From assembly GCF_900105075.1 (NCBI RefSeq), contig NZ_FNSK01000001.1, forward strand, positions 1,501,001 through 1,565,000: a DNA stretch of 64,000 nucleotides, given 5' to 3'. Made by a program: the position numbers and the translations under genes. This document shows, piece by piece, positions 1-9,653 of this stretch (position 1 is its first letter; the number at the start of each line of letters is the position of its first letter). The notes beneath the pieces were generated by a model. That model ran no database searches and was not told the DNA's origin. It saw nothing but the letters and a program-made list of their open reading frames with translations. Source of the DNA: Rhodobacter sp. 24-YEA-8 (lineage in GTDB: Bacteria; Pseudomonadota; Alphaproteobacteria; Rhodobacterales; Rhodobacteraceae).

Positions 1-752
<752 letters not shown>

Positions 753-879
753 TGGCCGCAGAGATGAACCCGAACTGTTCATCTCTGCACATTCAAGCCG
801 TCTTGAAATTCTTCTGGTGCGATAGTTGATAGGTGTCAACGCAAACGCCGCAACGCGGCATCCAGATAGGCACCTGAAA

Positions 880-1479
880 ATGTCGAAGACCATCGAAGCC
901 CTGACCAAGCGCCGCACCCAATATGCACTTGGCCGCAACGTCACCCTGTCGAAAGATCAGATCGAAGCGCTGATCAAAGAGGCGATCCGCCAGGCCCCCT
1001 CGTCCTTCAACTCGCAAAGCTCGCGCGCCGTGATCCTCTTCGGCGCCGACAGCGAGAAAGTCTGGTCGCTGATCGATGCCGAACTGCGCAAGATCGTTCC
1101 GGCCGAGGCTTTCGCTTCGACCGAGGCCAAGCTGAAATCCTTCGCAGCCGGCGTCGGCACTGTTCTGTTCTATGAAGACCAGGACACGATCAAGGGCCTG
1201 CAGGAAAACTTCCCGCTCTATGCCGATGCTTTCCCGGGCTTTTCGCTGCATTCCGCCGGCATGGCGCAGCTTGCCGTCTGGACCGCGCTTGCCGAAGAAG
1301 GCATCGGTGCCAGCCTGCAACATTATTCGCCGATCGCCGATGCGGCCCTGACCGCCGCGTTCAACCTCCCCGCCAGCTGGAAACTCCAGGCGCAGATGCC
1401 GTTCGGCTCGAATGAAGCGCCCTTCCTCGACAAGGCCTTCATCGAAGACGCCCATCGCTTCGTTACCCTCGGCAAGTAA
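880..1479 (+). CDS. Nitroreductase family protein (Frm2/YdgI-like)
   Basis: A 199-residue soluble protein of the FMN-dependent nitroreductase fold. It has the N-terminal KRRTQYALG segment and the QAPSSFNSQSSRAV stretch that binds the FMN phosphate in the short Frm2/Hbn1/YdgI subgroup. The central FSLHSAGMAQLAVWTAL helix and the C-terminal PFGS segment also fit that subgroup. The reading frame is open upstream to 826, but the ATG at 880 begins exactly at the conserved N-terminus, so it is preferred. Such enzymes reduce nitro or quinone compounds with NAD(P)H; the natural substrate is unknown. A strong terminator follows, so it is probably monocistronic. Confidence 0.85.
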   Translation: MSKTIEALTKRRTQYALGRNVTLSKDQIEALIKEAIRQAPSSFNSQSSRAVILFGADSEKVWSLIDAELRKIVPAEAFASTEAKLKSFAAGVGTVLFYEDQDTIKGLQENFPLYADAFPGFSLHSAGMAQLAVWTALAEEGIGASLQHYSPIADAALTAAFNLPASWKLQAQMPFGSNEAPFLDKAFIEDAHRFVTLGK

Positions 1480-1499
1480 TCCGGGCCGGACCTTACCAC

Positions 1500-1530
1500 A
1501 AAAGGGGAAGGCCAAACGCCTTCCCCTTTT
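1500..1530 (+). terminator. Rho-independent terminator after nitroreductase gene
   Basis: A perfect 13-bp inverted repeat (arms 1500-1512 and 1518-1530, loop caaac) whose right arm ends in four Ts. It lies 20 bases after the nitroreductase stop. The left arm begins with four As, so it may work in both directions. Confidence 0.85.
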
Positions 1531-1597
1531 GCATTTCTGCCGCCCGGAGCTGTGAAAGCCGGTTGACGGGAACGGGTTTCCCCCCCGACAGTCAGCC

Positions 1598-2218
1598 ATG
1601 GACAGCGCCTTTCTGATCACTGCCTTTGCCACGCTTTTCGTGGTGATCGACCCGCCGGGCCTCGTTCCGCTGTTCATTGCCCTGACGCAGGGCATGGACC
1701 CAGGCCATCGCCGCGCCATGGCGCGCCGCGCCTGCCTGATCGCTGCCGCCCTTTTGCTGATCTTCGGTCTCTTCGGCGAGGTGATCCTGAACTTCATCGG
1801 CATTTCGATGCCGGCTTTCCGCATTGCCGGTGGCATCCTTTTGTTTCTGACCGCCCTCGACATGCTGTTCGAGCGCCGCACACAGCGCCGCGAAGGCCAG
1901 CAGGCCGATCCCGATCATGACCCCTCGGTTTTCCCGCTCGCGACACCGCTGATCGCCGGCCCCGGTGCCATCGCCACCATGATCCTCCTGATGGGCCAGG
2001 CGGGCGAGGCCTGGAGCGCCAAACTCGCCGTCCTCCTCCTCCTCGCGGCGATCATGCTGGTGACCTTCCTCTTCTTCCTCGCCTCGCCGCTGCTGGAGCG
2101 TCTGCTTGGCCGCACCGGCACCGTGGTGATCACCCGGCTTCTGGGCATGCTGCTCGCCGCGCTTTCTGTCCAGTTCGTGATCGATGGGGTGCGCCAGACC
2201 GGGTTGATCACCGGCTGA
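1598..2218 (+). CDS. MarC family integral membrane protein
   Basis: A 206-residue, very hydrophobic protein with about six predicted membrane spans. The N-terminal FATLFVVIDPPGLVPLF segment and the mid-protein FPLATPLIAGPGAIATMILL segment are the two signature regions of the MarC/UPF0056 family. The family is an inner-membrane protein of unresolved function; its old link to antibiotic resistance in E. coli has been withdrawn. The ATG at 1598 gives the usual family length. It stands between two unrelated genes on the same strand. Confidence 0.9.
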   Translation: MDSAFLITAFATLFVVIDPPGLVPLFIALTQGMDPGHRRAMARRACLIAAALLLIFGLFGEVILNFIGISMPAFRIAGGILLFLTALDMLFERRTQRREGQQADPDHDPSVFPLATPLIAGPGAIATMILLMGQAGEAWSAKLAVLLLLAAIMLVTFLFFLASPLLERLLGRTGTVVITRLLGMLLAALSVQFVIDGVRQTGLITG

Positions 2219-2271
2219 CGCCCTTCCAGCCCGCCCGCCTTTACGCCATAGTCGGCCCAAAGGAGACCCAA

Positions 2272-2847
2272 ATGGATTCAGAGCTCTGGCCGCGCGTCAT
2301 CTATCTCAGCCTGCTGGTGGCGGCGCTTGGGAGCTGGATCCTGGTCGAATATCGCGGTCGCTTCGGTACGGCGCTGTGCACCTTCGCCGCCTGGGGGCTG
2401 ATCTTCGTGGGCCTTGCCGCAGGCTATGGGCTCTGGAAGGATATCCAGGGCGAGAACCGCCCGCGCCAGATGGCGAGCGAGGCCGGCGAGATGGTGTTGC
2501 GCCGCGCCGCTGACGGCCATTTCTACGCCGCCCTCGACATCAACGGCACCGAGGTCTTCTTCATGGTGGATACCGGCGCCACCAATATGGTGATCTCGCG
2601 CCGCGATGCGGAACGGCTGGGCTTCCACCCTGATGAGCTGCGTTATTTCGGTGAGGCCTCTACCGCCAATGGCATCGTGCGAACCGCCCGCGTCACGCTT
2701 GATGAAATCGATTTCGGCCCCTTCACTGACCGCTCCATGGACGCCTGGGTGAATGAGGGGGAAATGGACGGCTCGCTCCTTGGCATGGATTACCTGCGCC
2801 GCTTCTCGATCCGCATCGAAGGCGATCGCATGATCCTGACGCGCTGA
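2272..2847 (+). CDS. TIGR02281-type retropepsin-like aspartic protease, membrane-anchored
   Basis: A 191-residue protein with two N-terminal membrane spans (about residues 7-25 and 32-52) and a C-terminal retropepsin-like domain. The active-site motif is FMVDTGATNMVISRRDA, with one catalytic Asp per chain as expected for clan AA enzymes that dimerise. The LLGMDYLRRFSI motif near the end is the second hallmark. This family (TIGR02281) is common in alphaproteobacteria, and the protease domain should face the periplasm. Substrates are unknown. An AAAGGAGAC ribosome-binding site precedes the ATG. Confidence 0.88.
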   Translation: MDSELWPRVIYLSLLVAALGSWILVEYRGRFGTALCTFAAWGLIFVGLAAGYGLWKDIQGENRPRQMASEAGEMVLRRAADGHFYAALDINGTEVFFMVDTGATNMVISRRDAERLGFHPDELRYFGEASTANGIVRTARVTLDEIDFGPFTDRSMDAWVNEGEMDGSLLGMDYLRRFSIRIEGDRMILTR

Positions 2848-2899
2848 CGCGCTGCCAGCTTCCACCTGGCATAAATACTCCCGCAGCGGGCGCGCACCG

Positions 2900-3370
2900 T
2901 CAGCCAGCAGCACCGCCGGTCGAGGACTTCATCTCCCACCGCCCCGAAGCGTCCGACCAGTATTCCGCCACCAGCCCGGCCGCGACCACCGCTTTCCATT
3001 CGGCCCGTGCCGCCTGCATCTGCCGCTCATCGGCGCCCTCGAACAAAAGCCAGACCCGCTCCATCAATGCCGCCTCGCCCGGATCGACCGGTGATCCCGC
3101 CAGAAGCATCACAGCCTTCGCGCCATTGACTGCAGCCCCCGTGCCCAGCAACACCGGCTGGAGGGCATCATGATCACCCCCCGCAAGCCCATGCGGCAGA
3201 AACCCCTCTCTCGGCTCCAGCCAGAGCTGCATATCCAGCCGCTCCAGAAGCGCAGGATCCGGGCCGCGCAGCATCACATTCCAGCCCTGACCCAGAGCCT
3301 GGGTCAGGAGCGGGCGCGCAGCCTCGGCAAGACTGCGCGCCGTCAGATGGTAGAATTTTACCGCGCCCAT
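2900..3370 (-). CDS. holC: DNA polymerase III chi subunit
   Basis: A 156-residue protein beginning MGAVKFYHLT, the usual start of HolC, with the family features GWNVMLRG, LDMQLWL and GFLPHGLAGG. Chi links the clamp loader to single-stranded DNA binding protein at the replication fork. The gene follows pepA by 7 bases on the same strand, an arrangement common in proteobacteria (pepA-holC). Translation is probably coupled to pepA. The C-terminal tail after WEMK is short and low in complexity. Confidence 0.92.
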   Translation of the reverse strand: MGAVKFYHLTARSLAEAARPLLTQALGQGWNVMLRGPDPALLERLDMQLWLEPREGFLPHGLAGGDHDALQPVLLGTGAAVNGAKAVMLLAGSPVDPGEAALMERVWLLFEGADERQMQAARAEWKAVVAAGLVAEYWSDASGRWEMKSSTGGAAG

Positions 3371-3377
3371 GGGCGGA

Positions 3378-4847
3378 TCAGCCCTCGAACCGGTCCTGGA
3401 TCAGCCGGTTCAGCGCCCTGACGCCCCAGCCGGTCGCGCCTTTCGGGCTGAACTCGGTTCCCGATTTCGCCCAGGCGGTGCCGGCGATGTCCAGATGGAT
3501 CCAGGGCGTATCGGGTTTCACAAAGCGCTGCAGGAACTGCGCGGCGGTGATCGAGCCGGCATCGCGCCCGCAGGAATTGCGCATATCGGCGACCCGGCTT
3601 TTCAGCATCCGGTCATAGACCGCACCCAGAGGCAGCCGCCATGCGCCCTCATTCTCGCCCGCAGCTGCTTTCAGGAAGGCGTTGCACAGCGTGTCATCAT
3701 TGGAAAACACCCCGGCATTATCGTCGCCAAGCGCCACGATCACTGCGCCCGTCAGGGTCGCCAGATCAATCATCCCGCGCGGCGCAAACCGCTCCTGCGT
3801 GTACCAGAGCACATCCGCCAGGACGAGCCGGCCCTCGGCATCGGTATTGATCACCTCGATCGTGTCGCCCTTCATAGAGCGCACGACATCGCCGGGCCTT
3901 TGTGCCTTGCCGTCAGGCATGTTCTCGACAAGACCCACCAGCCCGACCACATTGGTCTTTGCTTTGCGCAGCGCAAGCGTCCGCATCACCCCGGCCACGG
4001 TGGCGGCGCCGCCCATATCCATCACCATGTCTTCCATACCGACCGCCGGTTTCAGGCTGATGCCACCGGTGTCGAAACAGACGCCCTTGCCCACAAGCGC
4101 CAGTGGCGGCTCGTCTTTTGCGCCGCCCTTCCATTGCATGACCACGACCTTGGACGGGCTTTCCGATCCCTGACCAACCCCCAGCAGCGCCCGCATCCCC
4201 AGCTTTTCCAGCTCTTCTTCCTCAAGGATCTCGACCTCAAGGCCCAGTTCCCCCATCGCAGCCAGCCGGGCGGCGAATTCATAGGTGTTCAGCACATTCG
4301 CAGGCTCATTGATCAGATCGCGGGTGAAGAACACCCCTTCTGCCAGCGCGGCAAAGGGGGCGGCCTCGGCCGCGACCTCTTCGGGTTTTGCGACACAGAA
4401 AGAAACCGGCCCAAAGTCCTTTTTCTCGCCCGAGCGGTAGATCTCGAATTCATAGGCCCGCAGCGCGAGGCCGAAGGCGATTTCTGCCGCGCGCGGATGG
4501 GTCTCGGCCAGAACCGTCAGCGCCTTGTCGCGATGCGCGGCCCCAATGCTGGCGCCGGCTTTGCGCGCGGCTTCCGCATCGGTGCGCTTTGGCAGGCGCA
4601 GGATTTGCACCGCATCCGCTGCGAGCCCGGCGGGAAAGGCCAGTTCCAGCGCTTCGCCAGGTTTGAGCTTGCCGAAAGCCTCTGACCCGACCGCGCGGGT
4701 CAGCGCGCCTTTTGCCGCGCGGTCCAGCTTGCGCGCCATGGGCGACAAGGCGCCTGCGGCATCGGCGAAAAGGGCGATCCGTCCGGTAAGATCCGTCAGA
4801 TCCCCCTTATCGGAATCTTCAAAACGGATCTGAACAGGATGCGACAT
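3378..4847 (-). CDS. pepA: Leucyl (cytosol) aminopeptidase, M17 family
   Basis: A 489-residue two-zinc exopeptidase. The catalytic half carries LVGKGVCFDTGGISLKP (metal-binding Lys and Asp), the mid-domain GLVENMPDGKAQRPGD, and NTDAEGRLVLAD, the M17 signature with metal-binding Asp and Glu and the catalytic Arg. The N-terminal macro-like domain is variable. The frame is open to 4919, but the ATG at 4847 (MSHPVQIRFED) matches the usual start. The enzyme removes N-terminal residues from peptides in the cytosol. The gene is divergent from lptF, with holC directly downstream. Confidence 0.95.
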   Translation of the reverse strand: MSHPVQIRFEDSDKGDLTDLTGRIALFADAAGALSPMARKLDRAAKGALTRAVGSEAFGKLKPGEALELAFPAGLAADAVQILRLPKRTDAEAARKAGASIGAAHRDKALTVLAETHPRAAEIAFGLALRAYEFEIYRSGEKKDFGPVSFCVAKPEEVAAEAAPFAALAEGVFFTRDLINEPANVLNTYEFAARLAAMGELGLEVEILEEEELEKLGMRALLGVGQGSESPSKVVVMQWKGGAKDEPPLALVGKGVCFDTGGISLKPAVGMEDMVMDMGGAATVAGVMRTLALRKAKTNVVGLVGLVENMPDGKAQRPGDVVRSMKGDTIEVINTDAEGRLVLADVLWYTQERFAPRGMIDLATLTGAVIVALGDDNAGVFSNDDTLCNAFLKAAAGENEGAWRLPLGAVYDRMLKSRVADMRNSCGRDAGSITAAQFLQRFVKPDTPWIHLDIAGTAWAKSGTEFSPKGATGWGVRALNRLIQDRFEG

Positions 4848-5061
4848 GATGTTGATTTCCCTGCGAAAGAAGATGATTTCAGCACGAAAATCAAGGGCCG
4901 GCGACCGGTATTTCCGCACTTTCGCCCAAAGCTAGCCCCCCGGACGGCGCTTGACCAGATATGAGTTTTCCCTGACCGAGATATCAGCTAGGGTCGGCGC
5001 CGAAACAGCCACTCCCCCTGCCGGCCCGCGTGCCCGCAGATTGCGACTTCCGGTATCCCAC

Positions 5062-6210
5062 TTGTCGAAATTCGACCGCTATCTGCTTTCCCAGCTTCTG
5101 GCCCTGTTCGGCTTCTTCAGCCTTGTGCTGGTGGCGGTCTATTGGGTCAATCGCGCAGTGGGGCTTTTTGACCAGCTGATCGGTGACGGTCAGACCGCGC
5201 TGGTCTTTGTCGAATTCTCGCTTCTGACCCTGCCGAATGTGATCCGCCTGGTGCTGCCGGTCTCGGCCTTTGCCGCCTGTCTTTATGCGGTGAACCGGCT
5301 GATGCAGGATTCAGAGCTGGTGGTGATGCAGGCGACCGGCTTTTCGGCCTTTCGCCTTGCGCGGCCGGTACTGTTCTTCGGGATCTGTGTTTTCGCGATG
5401 CAGATGGCCCTGACGAATTTTCTCGTCCCCAGAAGCCAGGCCCGGCTGACCGCCCGCTCGGCCGAGATCTCGGAAAACGTCACCGCGCGTTTCCTCAATG
5501 AGGGGCGTTTCATGCATCCCGCCGCCGGGGTCACACTTTACATTCGCGAAATCAGCCAGTTGGGCGAGCTGAATGACATTTTCCTTGCCGATGACCGCAA
5601 CCCGAGGGAGCGCGTCACCTATACTGCCCGCCAGGCACTGATCGTGCGCGGCGAAGAAGGGCCACGCCTCGTGATGCTGGACGGGATGGCGCAAAACCTG
5701 GCCCAGGACGGAAGCGCGCGGCTTTCGGTGACGCGATTCTCCGATTTCACCCTTGATATGGCCGGGATCGTCGGCGCCAAGGCGACCCGCCTGCGCAGCC
5801 TGCGTGAAGTATCGACGCCCGATCTTCTGATGGCCGGCCCAGACCTGCAGGCCGAGACCGGCGAGAGCCGGGCAAAGCTGCTGGAGGAAGGCCATGGCCG
5901 GATCGCGACTTCGCTGCTTGGGGTCGCGGCGCCGCTGCTCGGCTTTGCTGCGCTGATGCTCGGGGGCTATTCGCGCTTTGGGCTGTGGCGCCAGATCGGG
6001 CTGGCGGTACTGCTGATCATCCTGCTGCAACTGGTCAATACCGCCGGTTCGGGCGCGGCATTGCGGTCGGAAATCCGCTGGCCACTGGTCTATGCGGCGC
6101 CGATCCTGGGCATCGTTCTGGCCACGGTGATGCTGTGGTATGCCGGGCGCCCGCGCTGCATCCGCGCGGCACAGGCCGAAGCCGGCCCCCAGACCGGAAG
6201 CGTTGCATGA
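5062..6210 (+). CDS. lptF: LPS export ABC transporter permease LptF
   Basis: About 382 residues with the YjgP/YjgQ layout: three membrane spans, a periplasmic beta-jellyroll and three more spans. The start KFDRYLLSQLLALFGFFS followed by VYWVNRAVGLFDQLI is typical of the rhodobacterial protein. The frame is open from 4951, but the extra N-terminal residues are polar and unlike the family, so the TTG at 5062 is chosen; its ribosome-binding site is weak. LptF and LptG form the inner-membrane core of the Lpt machine that lifts lipopolysaccharide from the membrane. The stop overlaps the lptG start (ATGA), so the two are translationally coupled. Confidence 0.9.
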   Translation: MSKFDRYLLSQLLALFGFFSLVLVAVYWVNRAVGLFDQLIGDGQTALVFVEFSLLTLPNVIRLVLPVSAFAACLYAVNRLMQDSELVVMQATGFSAFRLARPVLFFGICVFAMQMALTNFLVPRSQARLTARSAEISENVTARFLNEGRFMHPAAGVTLYIREISQLGELNDIFLADDRNPRERVTYTARQALIVRGEEGPRLVMLDGMAQNLAQDGSARLSVTRFSDFTLDMAGIVGAKATRLRSLREVSTPDLLMAGPDLQAETGESRAKLLEEGHGRIATSLLGVAAPLLGFAALMLGGYSRFGLWRQIGLAVLLIILLQLVNTAGSGAALRSEIRWPLVYAAPILGIVLATVMLWYAGRPRCIRAAQAEAGPQTGSVA

Positions 6211-7304
6211 CGCTTTCCCTCTATATCGCGCGCCGTTTTGCGATGACCGTGGGCCAGGTGTTTCTGGTATTTTTCGGCATCCTGATGCTGATCGACATGA
6301 TCGAGCAGCTGCGCAAATTCTCGGGCAAGGGCGCAGGTCTTGGCGATGCGTTCCACCTCTCGATCCTGAATGTGCCCGAAACCCTGTACCGCATCCTGCC
6401 TTTGATCTTCGTGATGGGGTCAATCGCGATGTTCCTGTCGCTGGCGCGCTCTTCCGAGCTGGTGGTGGTGCGGGCGGCCGGGCGTTCGGGGCTGCGCTTT
6501 CTTGCGACGCCGGTGGTGGTGGCGACGCTGATCGGGCTGATGGCGGTCGCGGTGCTGAACCCGATGGTGGCGGCGACCTCGCGCGCCTATGATGACCTTT
6601 CGGCCCGCTATGCGGCGGATGGCAGTTCGGTCCTGTCGGTGTCAGATGCCGGGCTCTGGCTGCGCCAGGGTGGCAGCTATGGCCAGACGGTGATCCAGGC
6701 CGGACGCGCCAATTTCGACGGAACCGAACTGACCCGCGTGACCTTCCTGACCTTTGGCGAACAGGGATTGCCAGTCACCCGGATCGAGACCACCAGTGCG
6801 AAACTGGTCAAGGGCGCCTGGATCCTCTCCGGCGCCAGGGTCTGGAACCTGAACGCCGACAATCCCGAACTGTCGGTCAAATCCTGGCCCGATGGCACCC
6901 GCCTGCCCACGGACCTGACGCCCGAACGGATCCGCGACAGTTTCGGCACGCCTTCGGCCGTGCCGGTCTGGCAATTGCCGAATTACATCAAAGACCTGGA
7001 GCAAGCCGGTTTTTCCGCCCGCGCCTACCGTCTGTGGTTCCAGATGGAGCTGGCCCAGCCGCTTTTGCTGACCGCGATGGTACTGGTTGCCGCAGGCTTC
7101 ACCATGCGCCACACCCGCGCCGGCAAAACCGGCATCCGTGTGCTTTACGCCATCCTTGCCGGATTCGCGCTCTTCTTCCTCAGGAATTTCGCGCAGGCCC
7201 TTGGCGACAGTGGCCAGATTCCGGTATCACTGGCCGCGTGGAGCCCGCCGCTTGCAGCGGTGATGCTGGCGCTTGGTCTTTTGTTGCATCTGGAGGACGG
7301 CTGA
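6207..7304 (+). CDS. lptG: LPS export ABC transporter permease LptG
   Basis: A 365-residue permease starting at the ATG that overlaps the lptF stop. It shows the family start (TLSLYIARRFAMTVGQVFLV), the LPLIFVMGSIAMFLSLARSSELVVVRAAGRS region (key pieces LARSSELVV) and the closing FFLRNFAQALGDSG-IPVSLAAW segment typical of LptG. It has six membrane spans with a periplasmic domain between spans 3 and 4. It works with LptF and the ATPase LptB to extract LPS. The lptB and lptC genes are not in this window. The next gene, lptD, begins 1 base after its stop. Confidence 0.94.
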   Translation: MTLSLYIARRFAMTVGQVFLVFFGILMLIDMIEQLRKFSGKGAGLGDAFHLSILNVPETLYRILPLIFVMGSIAMFLSLARSSELVVVRAAGRSGLRFLATPVVVATLIGLMAVAVLNPMVAATSRAYDDLSARYAADGSSVLSVSDAGLWLRQGGSYGQTVIQAGRANFDGTELTRVTFLTFGEQGLPVTRIETTSAKLVKGAWILSGARVWNLNADNPELSVKSWPDGTRLPTDLTPERIRDSFGTPSAVPVWQLPNYIKDLEQAGFSARAYRLWFQMELAQPLLLTAMVLVAAGFTMRHTRAGKTGIRVLYAILAGFALFFLRNFAQALGDSGQIPVSLAAWSPPLAAVMLALGLLLHLEDG

Positions 7305-7305
7305 T

Positions 7306-9471
7306 ATGCGGATACGCCGCCTCGTCGCATCGCTGGCCGTCTCGCTTTTATGCTCCACCGCACCGCTTCTGGCGCAGGCACCCGATGACCGCGCCACTCT
7401 GATCTCTGACCGGCTGGAAATCGAGGGTAACAACCGACTCGTCGCTTCGGGCAAGGTCGAGGTGCTGCAAGGCGGCTACCGGCTTTCGGCCACGCGGGTC
7501 ATCTATGACAAATCGACCGACAGGCTTTTGATCGAAGGGCCGCTGAGCCTGACCGATGCCGATGGCAGCGTACTGATCCTCGCCTCGCAGGCCGAACTTT
7601 CCGCCGATATGAATGAGGGGATCCTGCAGAGCGCCCGTGTCGTTCTGGACCGGCAGCTGCAACTGGCGGCGGGCAATATCGCGCGGATCGGCGGGCGCTA
7701 TTCGGCAATGTCGAATGTGGTCGCCTCAAGCTGCAAGGTCTGCGCCAGCCATCCGACGCCTTTGTGGGAGATCCGGGCGAAACGCGTGATCCATGACGCA
7801 GAAGAGCGGATGATCTTCTTTGAAAACGCGCAATTCCGCGTCGCCGGAATGCCGGTGGCCTATATCCCGCGTCTGCGCCTGCCCGATTCCACCCGCGAAC
7901 GGGCGACCGGCTTTCTGGCGCCCCGGCTGCGCACGACATCGAGCCTCGGCTCGGGGCTGAAACTGCCCTATTTCATCGCGCTTGGGGAAAGCCGCGATGT
8001 CACGCTCACACCCTATGTCACCACCCGCGACAGTCAGACTCTGGAACTGCGCTATCGTCAGGCCTTCCGGACCGGCGCGATCCAGCTTGAAGGCTCCGTG
8101 ACGAAGGACAAGCTGACCGAAGACGCGACGCGCGGCTGGGTCCGTGCCCGGGGCGGCTTTCAGCTGCCCGAAGATTTCCGGCTGACCTTCGATATCCAGG
8201 CCACATCGGACAATGCCTATCTGCTGGATTACGGCTATTCCGATACCGACCGGCTCGACAGCCGGGCCGAGATCAGCCGGGTACGCCGGAATGGGTTTTT
8301 CTCGGCAAGGATGGTCAGCTTCCAGTCGCTTCGGGATGACGAGGACAATGACACCCTCCCCGCGCTTGCGACCGATCTGACCTTCCACCGGCGGTTCTCG
8401 CTGGGTCCGATCGGGGGCCTCGGGGGGTTCCGGCTGCAATGGCATTCGCATTACCGCACCTCGTCGAACCCGTTTGACAGCAGTGATCCGGCGAAAGCCG
8501 ACGGGATCGCCGATGGCCGTGACGTGAGCCGGCTTTCTGCGCGGTTCGACTGGCGCCGCAGCTTTGTCTCGGATCAGGGCCTCGTGGCGACGATTCTCGG
8601 CGAAAGCCAGATTGACGCCTATCGCCTGCGCCAGGATGCGGTTTTTGCCGGCCGCTATACCCGTGCCCATGCGGCGGCCGGGCTGGAGCTGCGCTGGCCG
8701 CTGGTCAAGGCGACCGCCTCAGGCGCGACCCATGTGATCGAGCCGGTGATCCAGCTGATCGGCGCGACCCGTGACCGCTCTGGCCTGCCCAATGAGGATT
8801 CGGTGCTGGTCGAGTTTGACGAGGGCAATATCTATGCGCTTGACCGCTTTCCCGGGGCGGATGCGATTGAACAATCCAGCCGCGCCAATGTCGGGCTGAC
8901 CTGGACGCGCTATGATCCGGCGGGCTGGAATGCAGGTTTCACGCTGGGCAAGGTGTTCCGGCGCAATGACAGCGACAGCTTCAGCCCCGGATCGGGCCTG
9001 GGCGGGCTGAATTCCGACTGGCTGCTGGCGGCGACCGTCGGTCTCCCCAATGGTCTCTCTGCCACCGGGCGCACGGTTTTTGACAATGATCTTGAACTCA
9101 GCAAGGCCGAGCTGAGGCTGAGCGCCGCGAATGAGACAGTGACCCTGTCATCTTCCGCACTCTGGGCGGTCGCGGATATCGAGGAAAACCGCCCCGACCC
9201 GACGCGCGAGCTGACCTTTGATGCGGTCTGGCGGGTGAACCCTGCCCTCGCGGCCAAGGCCGAAGGGCGCTATGATTTCAACCAGAGCCGCGGCACCATT
9301 GCGGGCCTGGGGCTGGAGTTCCGCAATGAATGCGTTGTGGTGGATGTTTCCCTCTCGCGGCGTTTCACCTCGTCAGATAGTGTAACCCCCACCACGTCCT
9401 TCGGCCTTTCTGTCGATCTGATCGGCTTTGGCAGCGGCCAGAAGGCTGGCCCGTCGCGACGCTGCTACTGA
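7306..9471 (+). CDS. lptD: LPS assembly outer-membrane protein LptD
   Basis: A 721-residue outer-membrane protein. A signal peptide (MRIRRLVASLAVSLLCS, cleavage near AQA) is followed by an OstA/LptA-like beta-jellyroll (LISDRLEIEGNNRLVASGKV) and then the large beta-barrel. A CxxC-type pair (SSCKVC) sits near residue 140 and another Cys (RNEC) near the C-terminus, positions where LptD forms inter-domain disulfides. The frame is open from 7273 inside lptG, but the ATG at 7306 gives a proper signal peptide. LptD inserts LPS into the outer leaflet. Placing lptD behind lptFG and ahead of the chaperone gene surA is normal for this order. Confidence 0.95.
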   Translation: MRIRRLVASLAVSLLCSTAPLLAQAPDDRATLISDRLEIEGNNRLVASGKVEVLQGGYRLSATRVIYDKSTDRLLIEGPLSLTDADGSVLILASQAELSADMNEGILQSARVVLDRQLQLAAGNIARIGGRYSAMSNVVASSCKVCASHPTPLWEIRAKRVIHDAEERMIFFENAQFRVAGMPVAYIPRLRLPDSTRERATGFLAPRLRTTSSLGSGLKLPYFIALGESRDVTLTPYVTTRDSQTLELRYRQAFRTGAIQLEGSVTKDKLTEDATRGWVRARGGFQLPEDFRLTFDIQATSDNAYLLDYGYSDTDRLDSRAEISRVRRNGFFSARMVSFQSLRDDEDNDTLPALATDLTFHRRFSLGPIGGLGGFRLQWHSHYRTSSNPFDSSDPAKADGIADGRDVSRLSARFDWRRSFVSDQGLVATILGESQIDAYRLRQDAVFAGRYTRAHAAAGLELRWPLVKATASGATHVIEPVIQLIGATRDRSGLPNEDSVLVEFDEGNIYALDRFPGADAIEQSSRANVGLTWTRYDPAGWNAGFTLGKVFRRNDSDSFSPGSGLGGLNSDWLLAATVGLPNGLSATGRTVFDNDLELSKAELRLSAANETVTLSSSALWAVADIEENRPDPTRELTFDAVWRVNPALAAKAEGRYDFNQSRGTIAGLGLEFRNECVVVDVSLSRRFTSSDSVTPTTSFGLSVDLIGFGSGQKAGPSRRCY

Positions 9472-9653
9472 TCGCCGCGCAAGGCGCCGCCCGACCAGGG
9501 CGGGTCAGGCAGGCAGGGCTTGCGCCCCGGCTTCGGGAGTGGCAGGCAGGGATAAGAGGAAAGCTGCGGCGGCGGGCCCCGATTGGCCCTGTCAGTCACA
9601 GGTTTGCCAGAGATTAAGAGCTGACAAGAGACTACGGGCAGGCGGTCGGACAG

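Noticed and set aside
3369-4685. 438-codon plus-strand frame inside pepA
   Set aside because: Antisense shadow of pepA, with the low-complexity His/Arg/Pro composition typical of GC-rich shadows.
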